The notes beneath the pieces are model-generated. The model ran no database searches, was not told the origin of the DNA, and worked only from the letters and a program-made list of their open reading frames with translations. The translations under genes were made by a program, and so were the position numbers. From positions 2,432,381 to 2,496,380 of the forward strand of contig NZ_WTYI01000001.1 in assembly GCF_009827445.1 (NCBI RefSeq): a stretch of DNA of 64,000 bases, in the 5' to 3' direction. Shown piece by piece: positions 27,501-34,740 of this stretch (its first letter is position 1; every line of letters starts with the position of its first letter). The stretch comes from Qipengyuania aquimaris (GTDB taxonomy: Bacteria > Pseudomonadota > Alphaproteobacteria > Sphingomonadales > Sphingomonadaceae).

Positions 27501-30408
27501 TCCGGTAGTTACCCTCACTCTGGTAGTGAACGGTAATGACGCGACCGTGACGGCGACGCTCAACGACAATTATCTGGGCCATGCAGATGCCGGAGACGAG
27601 CTCGACGCGCTTGGCTTCGTCAATGTCGTGGCGACGGATCTCGACGGCGATGTGGCCTTGGGACGCGTCGATGTCAGTGTCTCGGACGATGTTCCACTGG
27701 CTGTCGATGATAGCAACACTGTTGTCGAAGGTGCGGGCAATTCGGCCAGCGGCAACGTTTACGACGGCACGACCGGCGGCGACAATGCCGATGCCATCAA
27801 TGCCGACATTCCGACGGATGGCACCGAAGTCACAGGCGTGCGCAGCGGCGGCGAAGGCGACGTGGGCGCTCTGACGGTTGTCGGCACCCAGGTTACGGTC
27901 TCGGGTACCTATGGTGACCTGACGATCGAGGACGACGGCAGCTATACCTATACTCTCACCGCTGCATCGGTCCCCAATGGCGCTAGCGAGACCTTTACCT
28001 ACCAGATCACCGATGCCGATGGCGACACGGACTTGGCGGAGCTGGTCATCAGCATCAGCCAGGATCCCAACGCTCCGAACCTTATCGGTGATGTCCGCGA
28101 GGTGTTTGAAGACGGGCTTGCCGACGGCACCCAGCATGGTCCCGACAGCGAGACTGCTGCTGGCGCATTCTCCATCCAGACCAACGGCGAAGACGTGACC
28201 TTCACGCTCGAAGCGGACAACGGCAACACGTTGACCGATCCGGAGATCGGCGACACGCTGACGACGAGCAAGGGTGTGATCGAGATCACCGACATCATCG
28301 ACAATGGTACCGGCGTTTTCTCCTACCAGTACACCTACACGCTATCGGCTGCGCTGACGCATACGGGCCAGGGCGAGGTGAACCCGATCCTCGACACGAT
28401 CACGACCACGATCACGGACGCGACGGGCGACAGCGATCCCACTCCGGGTTCGATCGTCATCTCGATCGTCGACGATGTGCCAACTGCACTCGATCCTGAT
28501 GCGGCTTTCGTAACCAACACCGGCGGTTCGTCATCGGCACCGACGACGCTCGACCTGAGCGATCTCGATGTCGACGACAATTTCGGGGCCGATGGCGCTG
28601 GAGCAGTCATCTTCACCGCTGCTTCGATCACCGCACTCGAAGGACAGGGCCTGACTTCGGGCTTGGCGCCGCTCGAGTACTCGATCTCGGCAGATGGCAC
28701 GGTCCTGACCGCGACGAAGTCGACCGACGACAGCCCTGTGTTCACCATCGCCCTCGAACCTACCGGCAATGACGACAACTATGTTGTCACCATGAACCAG
28801 CCTCTGGATGCGGTCACCGATGTCGATTTCAACGACGGCGGTTACAACTTCGTGGGCGGTAACGGATCGTGGGCTGGCTTCAACCAGCCTGCGACCAACG
28901 ACAGCCTCGACTTGCTCCTGACGCCGGTTAATGGCGGAACGGTCAACACAAACGCCAATGAAGGCGGCGTGGGCAGCGGTAACTCGGTCGGCGGCGGCGA
29001 AGCAATGCGCGTCGATTACGTGACCGATCTGTCTGGCGCTCCGGTGTCGGGTGGCGACTTCTACGCTGGCGACGATACGCAGAGCTTCGAAGGTCACCAG
29101 ACCATCAACGGCGGCTCTGCATTCTTCACCAAGATCACGAGTTCGACGATCGTTACGATCGCGGCCTTCGATGATGATGATACCGGCACGCTCAAGGATG
29201 TCGGCGATGGTTCGCCGGATATCGTGACCAGCATCGCCATCAGCTACAACGGCGTCACGACAGTGATTGACAGCGACGGCACCTACGATGTCGGAGGTAA
29301 CAACTACACCGTTACTTTCAACGGCGACGGGACTGTCAACGTTGCCAATGTAGTGACCGATACGCGGATCGCGGCCTTCACCAATGATGGCTATAACAGC
29401 ATCGAATGGGGTCATGGAGGCGGCAATACCTTCAAGATCGGCGATTTCGGCGCAACGGTGACGACCGACGAGCCAGTCAACTTCACGGTGCCGATCTCGA
29501 TCGAGGACGGTGATGGCGACATTGTCGATGCCGGCACGCTCGACATCACGGCGCAGCCTGCTGGGTCCGGCGCATCGTCGGCATCTTTCGCGACAACGGC
29601 CGAGTTCATGACCGAAGCCAGCCTGTTCGAAAGCGCCGAGAACGACAATGGCACCCTTACCGGCGGTAACGGTTTCGGATCCGGCGGTGCCAAAGGCGCC
29701 GAGTTGAAGACGCTTGAAATGGCCACGATGACGGCAATCGCCAGCGGCTTCATGCTCGGTGACTACGGATCGTTCGAGCCTCTAGTTCTCGAGACCGGTG
29801 CCGACGCCTCGTTCACCAGCTTTGTTACGGGTAGCTATGACCCTGCGCTCGACCTGGTGATCGGCACCAGCGAATTCGATGGTGCAATCGCACCCGAGCT
29901 CGAGTTCGCACTGGGCTCCGGTACCCTCGACTCATTCGACGCGAACATCCTGGGCAACGACTTGGCACTCAGCGATGCTGCCCCGGTCTTCCTCTTCGAA
30001 GGTTCGGAGATGGGTATCGACTACGCTGCATTCGGCGCACCTAATGAAGGAACTTTCGCTTCGAATGACGCATTCGACGGGCTCGACATGGCGACCGGCG
30101 ATGCGAGCGCCGCGATGGAAGCCCTGCTGCTCATCGAGGCGCCGGAAATCGCCAATGCAAATGGCGCGCTGGATGCCAAGGTGGCAATCGGTGAAGCGAT
30201 CGAAGACATCGCTGCAGAAGCCAGCGTTGACGCACTCGTTACGCATTTCGCGAGTGAAAGCGGCATAGAGGGCGACGGCTGGCAGTCGATCGTCCCGACC
30301 GAAGGGTTGCTCGACACGATGGTCCAGCCGGGCCTCGCTCAATCGCTGGCAAACGGCCTGACGGTCGACCAGCTCGATGATGCCGCCCTTGCCGGGACGG
30401 CAGCATGA
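21592..30408 (+). CDS. Giant type I-secreted T1SS-143/VCBS-repeat adhesin (LapA/BapA-like)
   Basis: 2,938 residues from the ATG at 21592 (AGAGGA 5 bases upstream; ATG at 21595 also possible). No N-terminal signal peptide. Residues about 35-110 form a compact beta-rich module (V-F-L-P-E-G-A-S-L-E-N-L) resembling N-terminal modules of BapA-type adhesins. P-A-A-G follows at 111-114, a LapG-type cleavage motif. From about 178 to 2660, roughly nine alternating pairs of T1SS-143-like and VCBS/cadherin-like domains occur, most ending in V-D-D-V-P or similar, with D-x-D-G-D calcium-type loops; a DUF5801-like segment lies near 2298-2404. The last 280 residues are acidic and Ala-rich, presumably with the C-terminal secretion signal. 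No cysteine and no RTX nonapeptides seen. Likely exported by the T1SS encoded downstream and retained at the surface for attachment. Confidence 0.9.
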   Translation: MMDSFEQNGEFADAQDSQDMGGGNSQSPAAATRANADIVLVPNEDGVVFLPEGASLENLTSSGRDLVIVLDDGTRIVIPEGAIIVPQIVVDGVTVPAANLAALLTGNEPQPAAGDPQSSGGNFEVDPGNIQAAYDIGDLLPYTQLQFPEPEEREIIPYLADQDPEIVVETPDNPAGVINAIATVDESGLPERNIDGIDENEGTQDETDVETSTGTIVFDAPDGVASVAINGVAITEVGQTFVGDKGILTITSIDIEGGEIGFSFTLTDNLVGETVDGSFSMTVTDTDGDSATATLQINVIDDAPIARDDSNDVPGGSHDTIFGNVTDNDESGADGYAEAGAVTSFSNGGGSAAPGDTLVGTYGELTLNADGSYSYDRFVNTPGGVSEEFTYTITDADGSTSTATLTINIGDAPNVITNVPEGDDATVVEEGQLPPTTDTRDDEPEGSNFDGDDETATGTITFTSPDGVDTITIGGTVLDPDNLPQVVVSDDTGTLTVTGYTFDPETGVGTITYDYELTDNTGDTDGTTVTFPIVITDLDGDQAEDDLDITIVDDVPEAVDDAASQSAENAPITVDVLTNDTVGADGVDLATGVEAVDGSLSGTGSLAYNDDGSFTYTPGAGETGTVTFQYAITDGDGDVSTATVTLTLSPDSTPEIAVEGDNDVDEAALGARDGEPAGSNSASDGEIATGVISITTGGDTIASLVINGVNVTGGGQVATDSGVLTITESNGAYSYSFELLDNTLSDPDSESFSLTVTDSDGDTASTTLVIAIIDDAPSAENDANAIASGEYGPVGGNVLANDTVGADDAVVTAFTGTGGSGAAGETVQGTYGTLTIAADGTYSYTRDAGTPGDVEDSFDYLITDGDGDTATATLVIAIGDSPVTLDLPVAGEAGTEVDEAGLAAGSAAATDGEFTSGTFTYTAPDGPAVITIGGTAVTAVGQTFTGSFGTLTVTSIAEGEIGYTYELTTNTDGDDTFDSFEVTVTDQDGDTTSGDLDIDIVDDVPTARPDTDSVTEDGPLSASGNVITDAEANGDNGEDTQGADGAEVSAFSFGTDAGTVGAPLAGLYGSLTLNADGSYTYELDNTNPLVQGLDSDDSLTEVFDYTITDGDGDSSPTTLTITINGADDIVTINGLDLTTPEEVVDEDDLPEGSSPDANALVQDGSFTVDSPDGLSVLTVGGTAVWGNGETYPVSITGEFGTARITDVTVTTDANGDVVSATVSYEYELSDNTLEHDAAGEDDVTDSFEVVATDTDGSQDTASLDIQVIDDVPTAEDDTNSVVEGLGNSTSGNVYDGNGAGDNADELGADTDGTAGIEVTGVRTGGEGDAGALTAVGTQVTISGTYGDLTIEDDGSYTYTLKTDSIPSSVTSETFTYQITDGDGDTDLAELVITLNQDPNAPDITGDALLVYEDGLADGVQHGADSETAAGSFDVVTNGEDVTFTLEADNGNTLTDPSVGDTLTTSKGVVEITSITDDGNGTFTYGYEYTLSAALTHTGQGEINPLSDTIDMSVTDATGDSDLTPGQIVISIVDDIPVAEDNANTVSEGASTSGNILTDDDGFGVDVAGADGLAGILGVTSDDTGDSDSTGPFTVTSSLGTLTIQANGDYTYDSFANSTNADTTDTFTYQIIDSDGDVAEAQLVISIDNVAGNVSDNDALVFEAGLDGIGSAGGTDSETDANGQITVTGASGTLTYSLTSSATGSYGTLTLDAATGEYSYTLTAPADGDTLSPDQGGDNGDNTVNASVVSGFETFTYQVVDQDNNVIGTGEIQVSIVDDVPTATDQTLITVAEDAADIGGNVMTDGVADTEGADGATVTAITVGSDTVAVPQDGNVATLTNGNGTYTIDMDGNWTFDPATGLDQTSGAILADFTYTLTDGDGDIDTATQPIRIEDGAAPGDPAGLDLSVDDQNLADGSTPGGDDFDQGTINFVPGSDPFATIVFGDVGDLGGDLDWVRTGDFEIVGSDADGPVVTLTLVVNGNDATVTATLNDNYLGHADAGDELDALGFVNVVATDLDGDVALGRVDVSVSDDVPLAVDDSNTVVEGAGNSASGNVYDGTTGGDNADAINADIPTDGTEVTGVRSGGEGDVGALTVVGTQVTVSGTYGDLTIEDDGSYTYTLTAASVPNGASETFTYQITDADGDTDLAELVISISQDPNAPNLIGDVREVFEDGLADGTQHGPDSETAAGAFSIQTNGEDVTFTLEADNGNTLTDPEIGDTLTTSKGVIEITDIIDNGTGVFSYQYTYTLSAALTHTGQGEVNPILDTITTTITDATGDSDPTPGSIVISIVDDVPTALDPDAAFVTNTGGSSSAPTTLDLSDLDVDDNFGADGAGAVIFTAASITALEGQGLTSGLAPLEYSISADGTVLTATKSTDDSPVFTIALEPTGNDDNYVVTMNQPLDAVTDVDFNDGGYNFVGGNGSWAGFNQPATNDSLDLLLTPVNGGTVNTNANEGGVGSGNSVGGGEAMRVDYVTDLSGAPVSGGDFYAGDDTQSFEGHQTINGGSAFFTKITSSTIVTIAAFDDDDTGTLKDVGDGSPDIVTSIAISYNGVTTVIDSDGTYDVGGNNYTVTFNGDGTVNVANVVTDTRIAAFTNDGYNSIEWGHGGGNTFKIGDFGATVTTDEPVNFTVPISIEDGDGDIVDAGTLDITAQPAGSGASSASFATTAEFMTEASLFESAENDNGTLTGGNGFGSGGAKGAELKTLEMATMTAIASGFMLGDYGSFEPLVLETGADASFTSFVTGSYDPALDLVIGTSEFDGAIAPELEFALGSGTLDSFDANILGNDLALSDAAPVFLFEGSEMGIDYAAFGAPNEGTFASNDAFDGLDMATGDASAAMEALLLIEAPEIANANGALDAKVAIGEAIEDIAAEASVDALVTHFASESGIEGDGWQSIVPTEGLLDTMVQPGLAQSLANGLTVDQLDDAALAGTAA
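25408..26199 (+). repeat. Intragenic repeat block, copy 1 (adhesin)
   Basis: About 792 bases, residues about 1273-1536 of the adhesin: one VCBS-like domain plus one T1SS-143-like domain. It closely resembles 27697-28482 at the protein and DNA level, for example the shared G-D-L-T-I-E-D-D-G-S-Y-T-Y-T-L and L-E-A-D-N-G-N-T-L-T-D-P stretches. The other domains are much more diverged from each other, so this is a recent duplication or gene conversion. Confidence 0.8.
27697..28482 (+). repeat. Intragenic repeat block, copy 2 (adhesin)
   Basis: About 786 bases, residues about 2036-2297 of the adhesin. Partner of the block at 25408-26199, offset by 2,289 bases in the same reading frame, so three intervening domain pairs could be lost or gained by recombination without a frameshift. 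Confidence 0.8.
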
Positions 30409-30442
30409 TAACTCAGGAAACTCTGCAACAGGGGAACTTGCA

Positions 30443-31153
30443 ATGAAGAAAATAACAGCGGTATTCACGCTGGCAGGAGCTGCGGTAGGGCTGACGCCCT
30501 CCGCGGCTTTCGCGCAGGATGACCTGATGGCGCTCGGCATGGACGAGCTCCGCTTCGAAGTACAGCGGCGCTACGACGCAGGTTTGGCGATGACGAACGA
30601 CGCTTCTGTCGTGGCCGCCAACGACCCGCGCTACATCTGGGCCAGCGAAACCAAGGCCCAGTGCGGCATTGCTCTCGGCTATCTCAAGTCCAGCACGCGC
30701 GACGAGGTAAGCCTGTCGCGATGCGCCCTGGCTTACGACATGATGCAGCGTGCCCCGCGCCCGCGCGTCGAACCGGCACCACTGCCGACGCCGCAGCCGG
30801 CGCCGGAAGTCTGCAATCGCGAAGCACCGGGCCTGATCTTCTTCGAGTTCGATTCCTCTACGCCGCAGCAGGATGCCGTCGAGACCGTCCAGTACGTCGT
30901 CGAGAATGCTCCCGCCTGCGACTGGAACAGCTTCACCGTGATCGGGCATACCGATCGCGCGGGTAGCAACGCCTACAACGAAGGTCTTTCGCAGCGACGC
31001 GCCGAAGCGGTGGCGAACCTGATGGCGAGCCGTGGTATCCCGGCTTCCAGCATCACGACCCAGGCACAGGGCGAGGAATCGCCGCGTGTGCCGACTGCCG
31101 ATGGCGTGCGCGAGTTGCAGAACCGCCGCGTCGAAATCCAGGTCAGCGAATAA
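30443..31153 (+). CDS. OmpA-family outer-membrane/periplasmic protein of the adhesin operon
   Basis: 236 residues from the ATG at 30443 (GGGGAA site), 34 bases after the adhesin. A cleavable signal peptide (cleavage near A-F-A-Q). A short N-terminal region with two cysteines (about 75 and 92), a Pro-rich linker (about 110-125), then an OmpA C-terminal peptidoglycan-binding domain (about 130-235) with F-F-E-F-D-S-S, H-T-D-R-A-G-S-N-A-Y-N and L-S-Q-R-R-A-E-A-V. No beta-barrel is apparent. Probably ties the export apparatus or the anchored adhesin to peptidoglycan; that role is inferred from context. Confidence 0.87.
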   Translation: MKKITAVFTLAGAAVGLTPSAAFAQDDLMALGMDELRFEVQRRYDAGLAMTNDASVVAANDPRYIWASETKAQCGIALGYLKSSTRDEVSLSRCALAYDMMQRAPRPRVEPAPLPTPQPAPEVCNREAPGLIFFEFDSSTPQQDAVETVQYVVENAPACDWNSFTVIGHTDRAGSNAYNEGLSQRRAEAVANLMASRGIPASSITTQAQGEESPRVPTADGVRELQNRRVEIQVSE

Positions 31154-31168
31154 GAGGGGGGACGAATA

Positions 31169-32572
31169 ATGCGTACGACAACCCTAGCAATGACCGCAGC
31201 GCTCCTGCTTGCAGGCGCAGCTCCGGCAGCCATGGCGCAGGATGCTGCGACCGAAGCCGTCACCATGCAGGAGGCGATCACGATTGCGATGCAATCGAAC
31301 CCGCAAATCCTGCAGGCGCAATACAACAAGGAAGCGATCGAATTCGAACGCCGTCAGGCGCAGGGCCTGTTCCTGCCGCGTGTGAACATCGAGGCGAGTG
31401 CGGGTATCCGCCGGCTTGAGAACAACACACGTCGCACGCTGGGCATTTCCGACGAAGAGCTTTATCCGCTCGAAGCCGGGATCACCGGCGAATGGACCGT
31501 ATTCGACTTCGGTCGGCGTCGCGGAGAGCTTCTGCGCCAGGCGGCCCGCGTCGATGGCGCCTCGCTGCGGGTGCTTGAACGGTCCGAGTTCATCGCCTTG
31601 CAGATCGCCCGCCAGTATCTCGACGTCCTGCTCCAGCAGCGCGTCGTTGCTGCGGCGCGTGACAATGCGTCGTTCCACCAGTCGCTGGTGACCGACCTGT
31701 CGCGTGGGGTTGACGAAGGTTCGATCTCTATTGCCGACCAGCAACAGGCTGAAGAACGTCTTCAGTCGGCCCTGGTCCGTAGCGAAGAGGCGAGCCTTGA
31801 GCTCGAGAACGCATATATCTCGCTGCGCCGCCTCACCGGCCTCGATGTGTCGTCGGCGACCCTGCCGCCGAACCTCGCCAGTGCTATGCCGCCGGATCTT
31901 CCCAGCGCAATCGGACTTGCGCGGATCAACAACCCGTTGGTGCGTGAAGCCCAGGCCGACGTGGATGCCGCCAACGCCCTTGTCGATTCGGCAGAGGGTG
32001 ATTTGTGGCCGACCATCGGTCTCGAAGCGCGTGGCCGTGTCGGTGAAGACATCGACGGTTTCCGCGGCGAAACGAACGACATCCAGGCCCGCGTTGTGCT
32101 GCGCTGGGATGTCTTCGACGGCGGCATCAATCGTGCCAAGCTGCAGGAAAACGTGCGCCAGGCAAGCCTCGCCCGCTACGCCCTGCATGACCGTCAGCGC
32201 GAAGCGGAAGAAGACGTCCGCCTTGCATGGCAGCAGCTGTATACGCAGCGGCGCGTGACCGAACAGCTCGCACGCCAGAGCCAGGTGAGCGACGATCTGC
32301 TGCTGTCCTATCGTAGCCAGTTCAACATCGGCCGCCGTTCGCTGCTCGATGTGCTCGATGCGCAGAATACTAGGTTTAACACCCAGGTACGTCTCGAAAC
32401 GGCACGCTTCTCGCAATTGTTTGCGCAGTACCAGACGTTAGCTGCTACAAACCAGTTCCTAGACGCGTTGAGCATTGCACCGGGTGCCGGTGCGATGGAG
32501 CAGGAACGCCAGCGGTTCGACTACGGTCCGCCGGTAGAGGCCGAGCTGCAAAGGCGCGTCGACGGAGATTGA
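31169..32572 (+). CDS. TolC-family outer-membrane channel of the adhesin T1SS (LapE-like)
   Basis: 467 residues with a signal peptide (cleavage after A-M-A-Q) and two OEP repeats (about 35-220 and 240-440). T-M-Q-E-A-I-T-I-A-M-Q-S-N-P opens the first repeat and A-I-G-L-A-R-I-N-N-P-L-V opens the second, as in TolC proteins. Forms the trimeric outer-membrane tunnel for type I secretion. 15 bases after the OmpA-like gene and 23 before the ABC exporter. Confidence 0.94.
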   Translation: MRTTTLAMTAALLLAGAAPAAMAQDAATEAVTMQEAITIAMQSNPQILQAQYNKEAIEFERRQAQGLFLPRVNIEASAGIRRLENNTRRTLGISDEELYPLEAGITGEWTVFDFGRRRGELLRQAARVDGASLRVLERSEFIALQIARQYLDVLLQQRVVAAARDNASFHQSLVTDLSRGVDEGSISIADQQQAEERLQSALVRSEEASLELENAYISLRRLTGLDVSSATLPPNLASAMPPDLPSAIGLARINNPLVREAQADVDAANALVDSAEGDLWPTIGLEARGRVGEDIDGFRGETNDIQARVVLRWDVFDGGINRAKLQENVRQASLARYALHDRQREAEEDVRLAWQQLYTQRRVTEQLARQSQVSDDLLLSYRSQFNIGRRSLLDVLDAQNTRFNTQVRLETARFSQLFAQYQTLAATNQFLDALSIAPGAGAMEQERQRFDYGPPVEAELQRRVDGD

Positions 32573-32595
32573 CACGCTAAAGGCTCGTGGAGGCC

Positions 32596-34740
32596 ATGGA
32601 ACAAACGGTTTCAGAACAGATCGACGGGCGGGTCCTTGATCCGCTCGTCGAGTGCGTTGCAGAAGGGTCCCGTCGTTACGGGCTTCCCTTCGCACGCGAC
32701 CTGTTGGCGCAGCTGCCGCGCAACCGTGACGGTCTGCTTCCGCTCCACCAGGCTCCTGCCGCGCTCGAACTTGCAGGACTGAACTACGACATCGAGAAGC
32801 GGCGCAAGCTGCCATCCACGGCCAAGGACCTCCCGGCCATCGTCTCCTTGGGCGAGCGCCAGTATGTGCTCTTGCTGGACATGCAGGGCGACGAATTGCT
32901 TATCTGGCGTCCGGAATCGGGCAGTGAAATCTGGGAAGCGCGTGACAGCATCGCGGAGGCGTTCTCAGGTGCGCTGATCCCGATCCACGGCGATCCGGAC
33001 AAGATGCGCACCGACGAAGCGCCGTGGTACGCTAAGGCGCGCCAGCACTGGTTCTGGGGCGAGCTGCGCCGCGAGCGCCGTTCGTTCACGCCGGTCCTGC
33101 TTGCCTCGCTCCTTATCAACCTGCTCGCCGTCGCACTGCCGATCTTCACGATGAACGTCTACGATCGCGTGATCCCGAACCAGGCGCAGGAGACGCTCTG
33201 GGTGCTTGGGACGGGCGTGGTCCTGGCCTTCGTCCTCGAATTCGCTCTGCGCCGCGCGCGCACCTCCATCGTCGATGAAATTGCCCAGCGACTGGATCTG
33301 AAGCTCAGCCAGAAGATCTTTTCCCGCCTGCTCGCCGTTCCGTTGTCGGAGCGGAAAGGTCACACTGGGTCGCTTGCAGCGCGTGTGGCGGAATACGCGG
33401 TGGTGCGCGACTTCTTCGCGTCGACTTCGGTCGTACTGGTCGTCGATGTCGCGTTTCTGCTGGTGTTCGTGGGCGTCATCGCAGTCATCGCCGGCTGGCT
33501 CGCATTGGTGCCGCTGACGATCATCTTCGCGATGATGATCGCCGGATATATTCTCCAGAAGAAGGTCGTCGAGGCGTCGCAGGACGCGCAGGCCGATTAC
33601 GGGCTGCAACAGACTCTGCTGGTGGAATCCCTGACCGGTGCGGAAACGCTCAAGGCGATGGGCGGAGAGGGCGGCATGCTGTCGCGCTGGCATCAGCTGG
33701 CCGAGATCGGCGGACATTCCCAATTGCGCCTTCGGTCGATCAATTCGCTTGCGGTGGGCCTGGCTCAGGTATTCCAGCAGGTTTCGACCGTTTCCCTGAT
33801 TATCGGCGGCTATTACCTGTTCGCTTCAGGGCAGATCACCATGGGCGCCATTATCGCCATCGTGATGCTGGCATCACGCTCGCTAGCGCCGGCCGGCCAG
33901 ATCGCCTTCCTGCTGACGCGCGGGCGACAGGCGCAGGAAACGCTGGGCAGCATCGAGCGCCTGTTCGAGGGCGAGGACGAGCGTCGTCTTGGTGCTAGTG
34001 TGGCACCTGCAGCAATTCGCAATCCGCGCATCGAATTTCACAATGCCGAGTTTGCCTATGACGAGAATGCGCAGCCCGCGCTCTCCGGCCTCAACCTGAC
34101 GATCGAACCGGGCGAGCGCGTGGCGCTGGTCGGACGGGTCGCATCGGGCAAATCCACTTTGGGCCGCCTGCTGTGCGGCCTCTACCGGCCGACCGGCGGC
34201 GCCATGCTGGTGAACGGTATCGACGTGCACCAGTATCGTCCGCAGCAATTGCGCGACGCGCTCGGCTTCGTAGGGCAGGACGCAGCACTGTTCTCCGGAT
34301 CCGTGCGTGACAATCTGACGCTGGGCCGGATGGGAATTTCCGAAGAAGATCTGCAGGCAGCGATGCGCGCAACGGGCGCGGACTTCTTCCTGTCGCGCGA
34401 CAGCGGCGGATTCGATCGTGCGGTCGGCGAAGATGGCAGGCAGCTTTCGGGCGGCCAGCGTAGTTTCCTTGCGCTTACCCGCGCCATGGTCGCTCCGCGC
34501 GAGCTGTTGTTCCTAGACGAGCCGACGGGCGCGATGGACAGCGATACGGAGAAGATGTTCGTCGACCGTCTCGGCAATTCGCTCGATGAGAAACAGACGC
34601 TCGTCATCGCGACCCATCGCCCGGCACTGTTTTCGATCTGCGACCGCCTGATCGTCCTGGATCGCGGCCGCGTGGCAGCAGACGGTCCGGTGGCCGAAGT
34701 CCTGGCCAAGGCTGGCGCAGCGAAGGGAGCAGCATCATGA
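32596..34740 (+). CDS. Type I secretion ABC exporter, LapB-like
   Basis: 714 residues from the ATG at 32596; a GTG at 32587 is an alternative. N-terminal C39-like domain (about 10-140) without the catalytic Cys, typical of RTX/LapA exporters. An ABC transmembrane domain (about 165-440, about six helices) follows, then the ATPase: Walker A G-R-V-A-S-G-K-S-T (513-521), signature L-S-G-G-Q-R, Walker B L-L-F-L-D-E-P-T and H-loop A-T-H-R. Energises export of the adhesin through the HlyD-like adaptor and TolC. Its last four bases overlap the next start (ATGA). Confidence 0.95.
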   Translation: MEQTVSEQIDGRVLDPLVECVAEGSRRYGLPFARDLLAQLPRNRDGLLPLHQAPAALELAGLNYDIEKRRKLPSTAKDLPAIVSLGERQYVLLLDMQGDELLIWRPESGSEIWEARDSIAEAFSGALIPIHGDPDKMRTDEAPWYAKARQHWFWGELRRERRSFTPVLLASLLINLLAVALPIFTMNVYDRVIPNQAQETLWVLGTGVVLAFVLEFALRRARTSIVDEIAQRLDLKLSQKIFSRLLAVPLSERKGHTGSLAARVAEYAVVRDFFASTSVVLVVDVAFLLVFVGVIAVIAGWLALVPLTIIFAMMIAGYILQKKVVEASQDAQADYGLQQTLLVESLTGAETLKAMGGEGGMLSRWHQLAEIGGHSQLRLRSINSLAVGLAQVFQQVSTVSLIIGGYYLFASGQITMGAIIAIVMLASRSLAPAGQIAFLLTRGRQAQETLGSIERLFEGEDERRLGASVAPAAIRNPRIEFHNAEFAYDENAQPALSGLNLTIEPGERVALVGRVASGKSTLGRLLCGLYRPTGGAMLVNGIDVHQYRPQQLRDALGFVGQDAALFSGSVRDNLTLGRMGISEEDLQAAMRATGADFFLSRDSGGFDRAVGEDGRQLSGGQRSFLALTRAMVAPRELLFLDEPTGAMDSDTEKMFVDRLGNSLDEKQTLVIATHRPALFSICDRLIVLDRGRVAADGPVAEVLAKAGAAKGAAS

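Noticed and set aside
26245-28137. 630-codon minus-strand frame opposite the adhesin
   Set aside because: Shadow of the GAC/GGC-rich adhesin repeats; no start signal or domain.
22200-28800. CRISPR-like or tandem DNA repeat array
   Set aside because: The repeats are coding, of variable length and diverged protein domains; no short identical repeats with spacers occur anywhere in the window.
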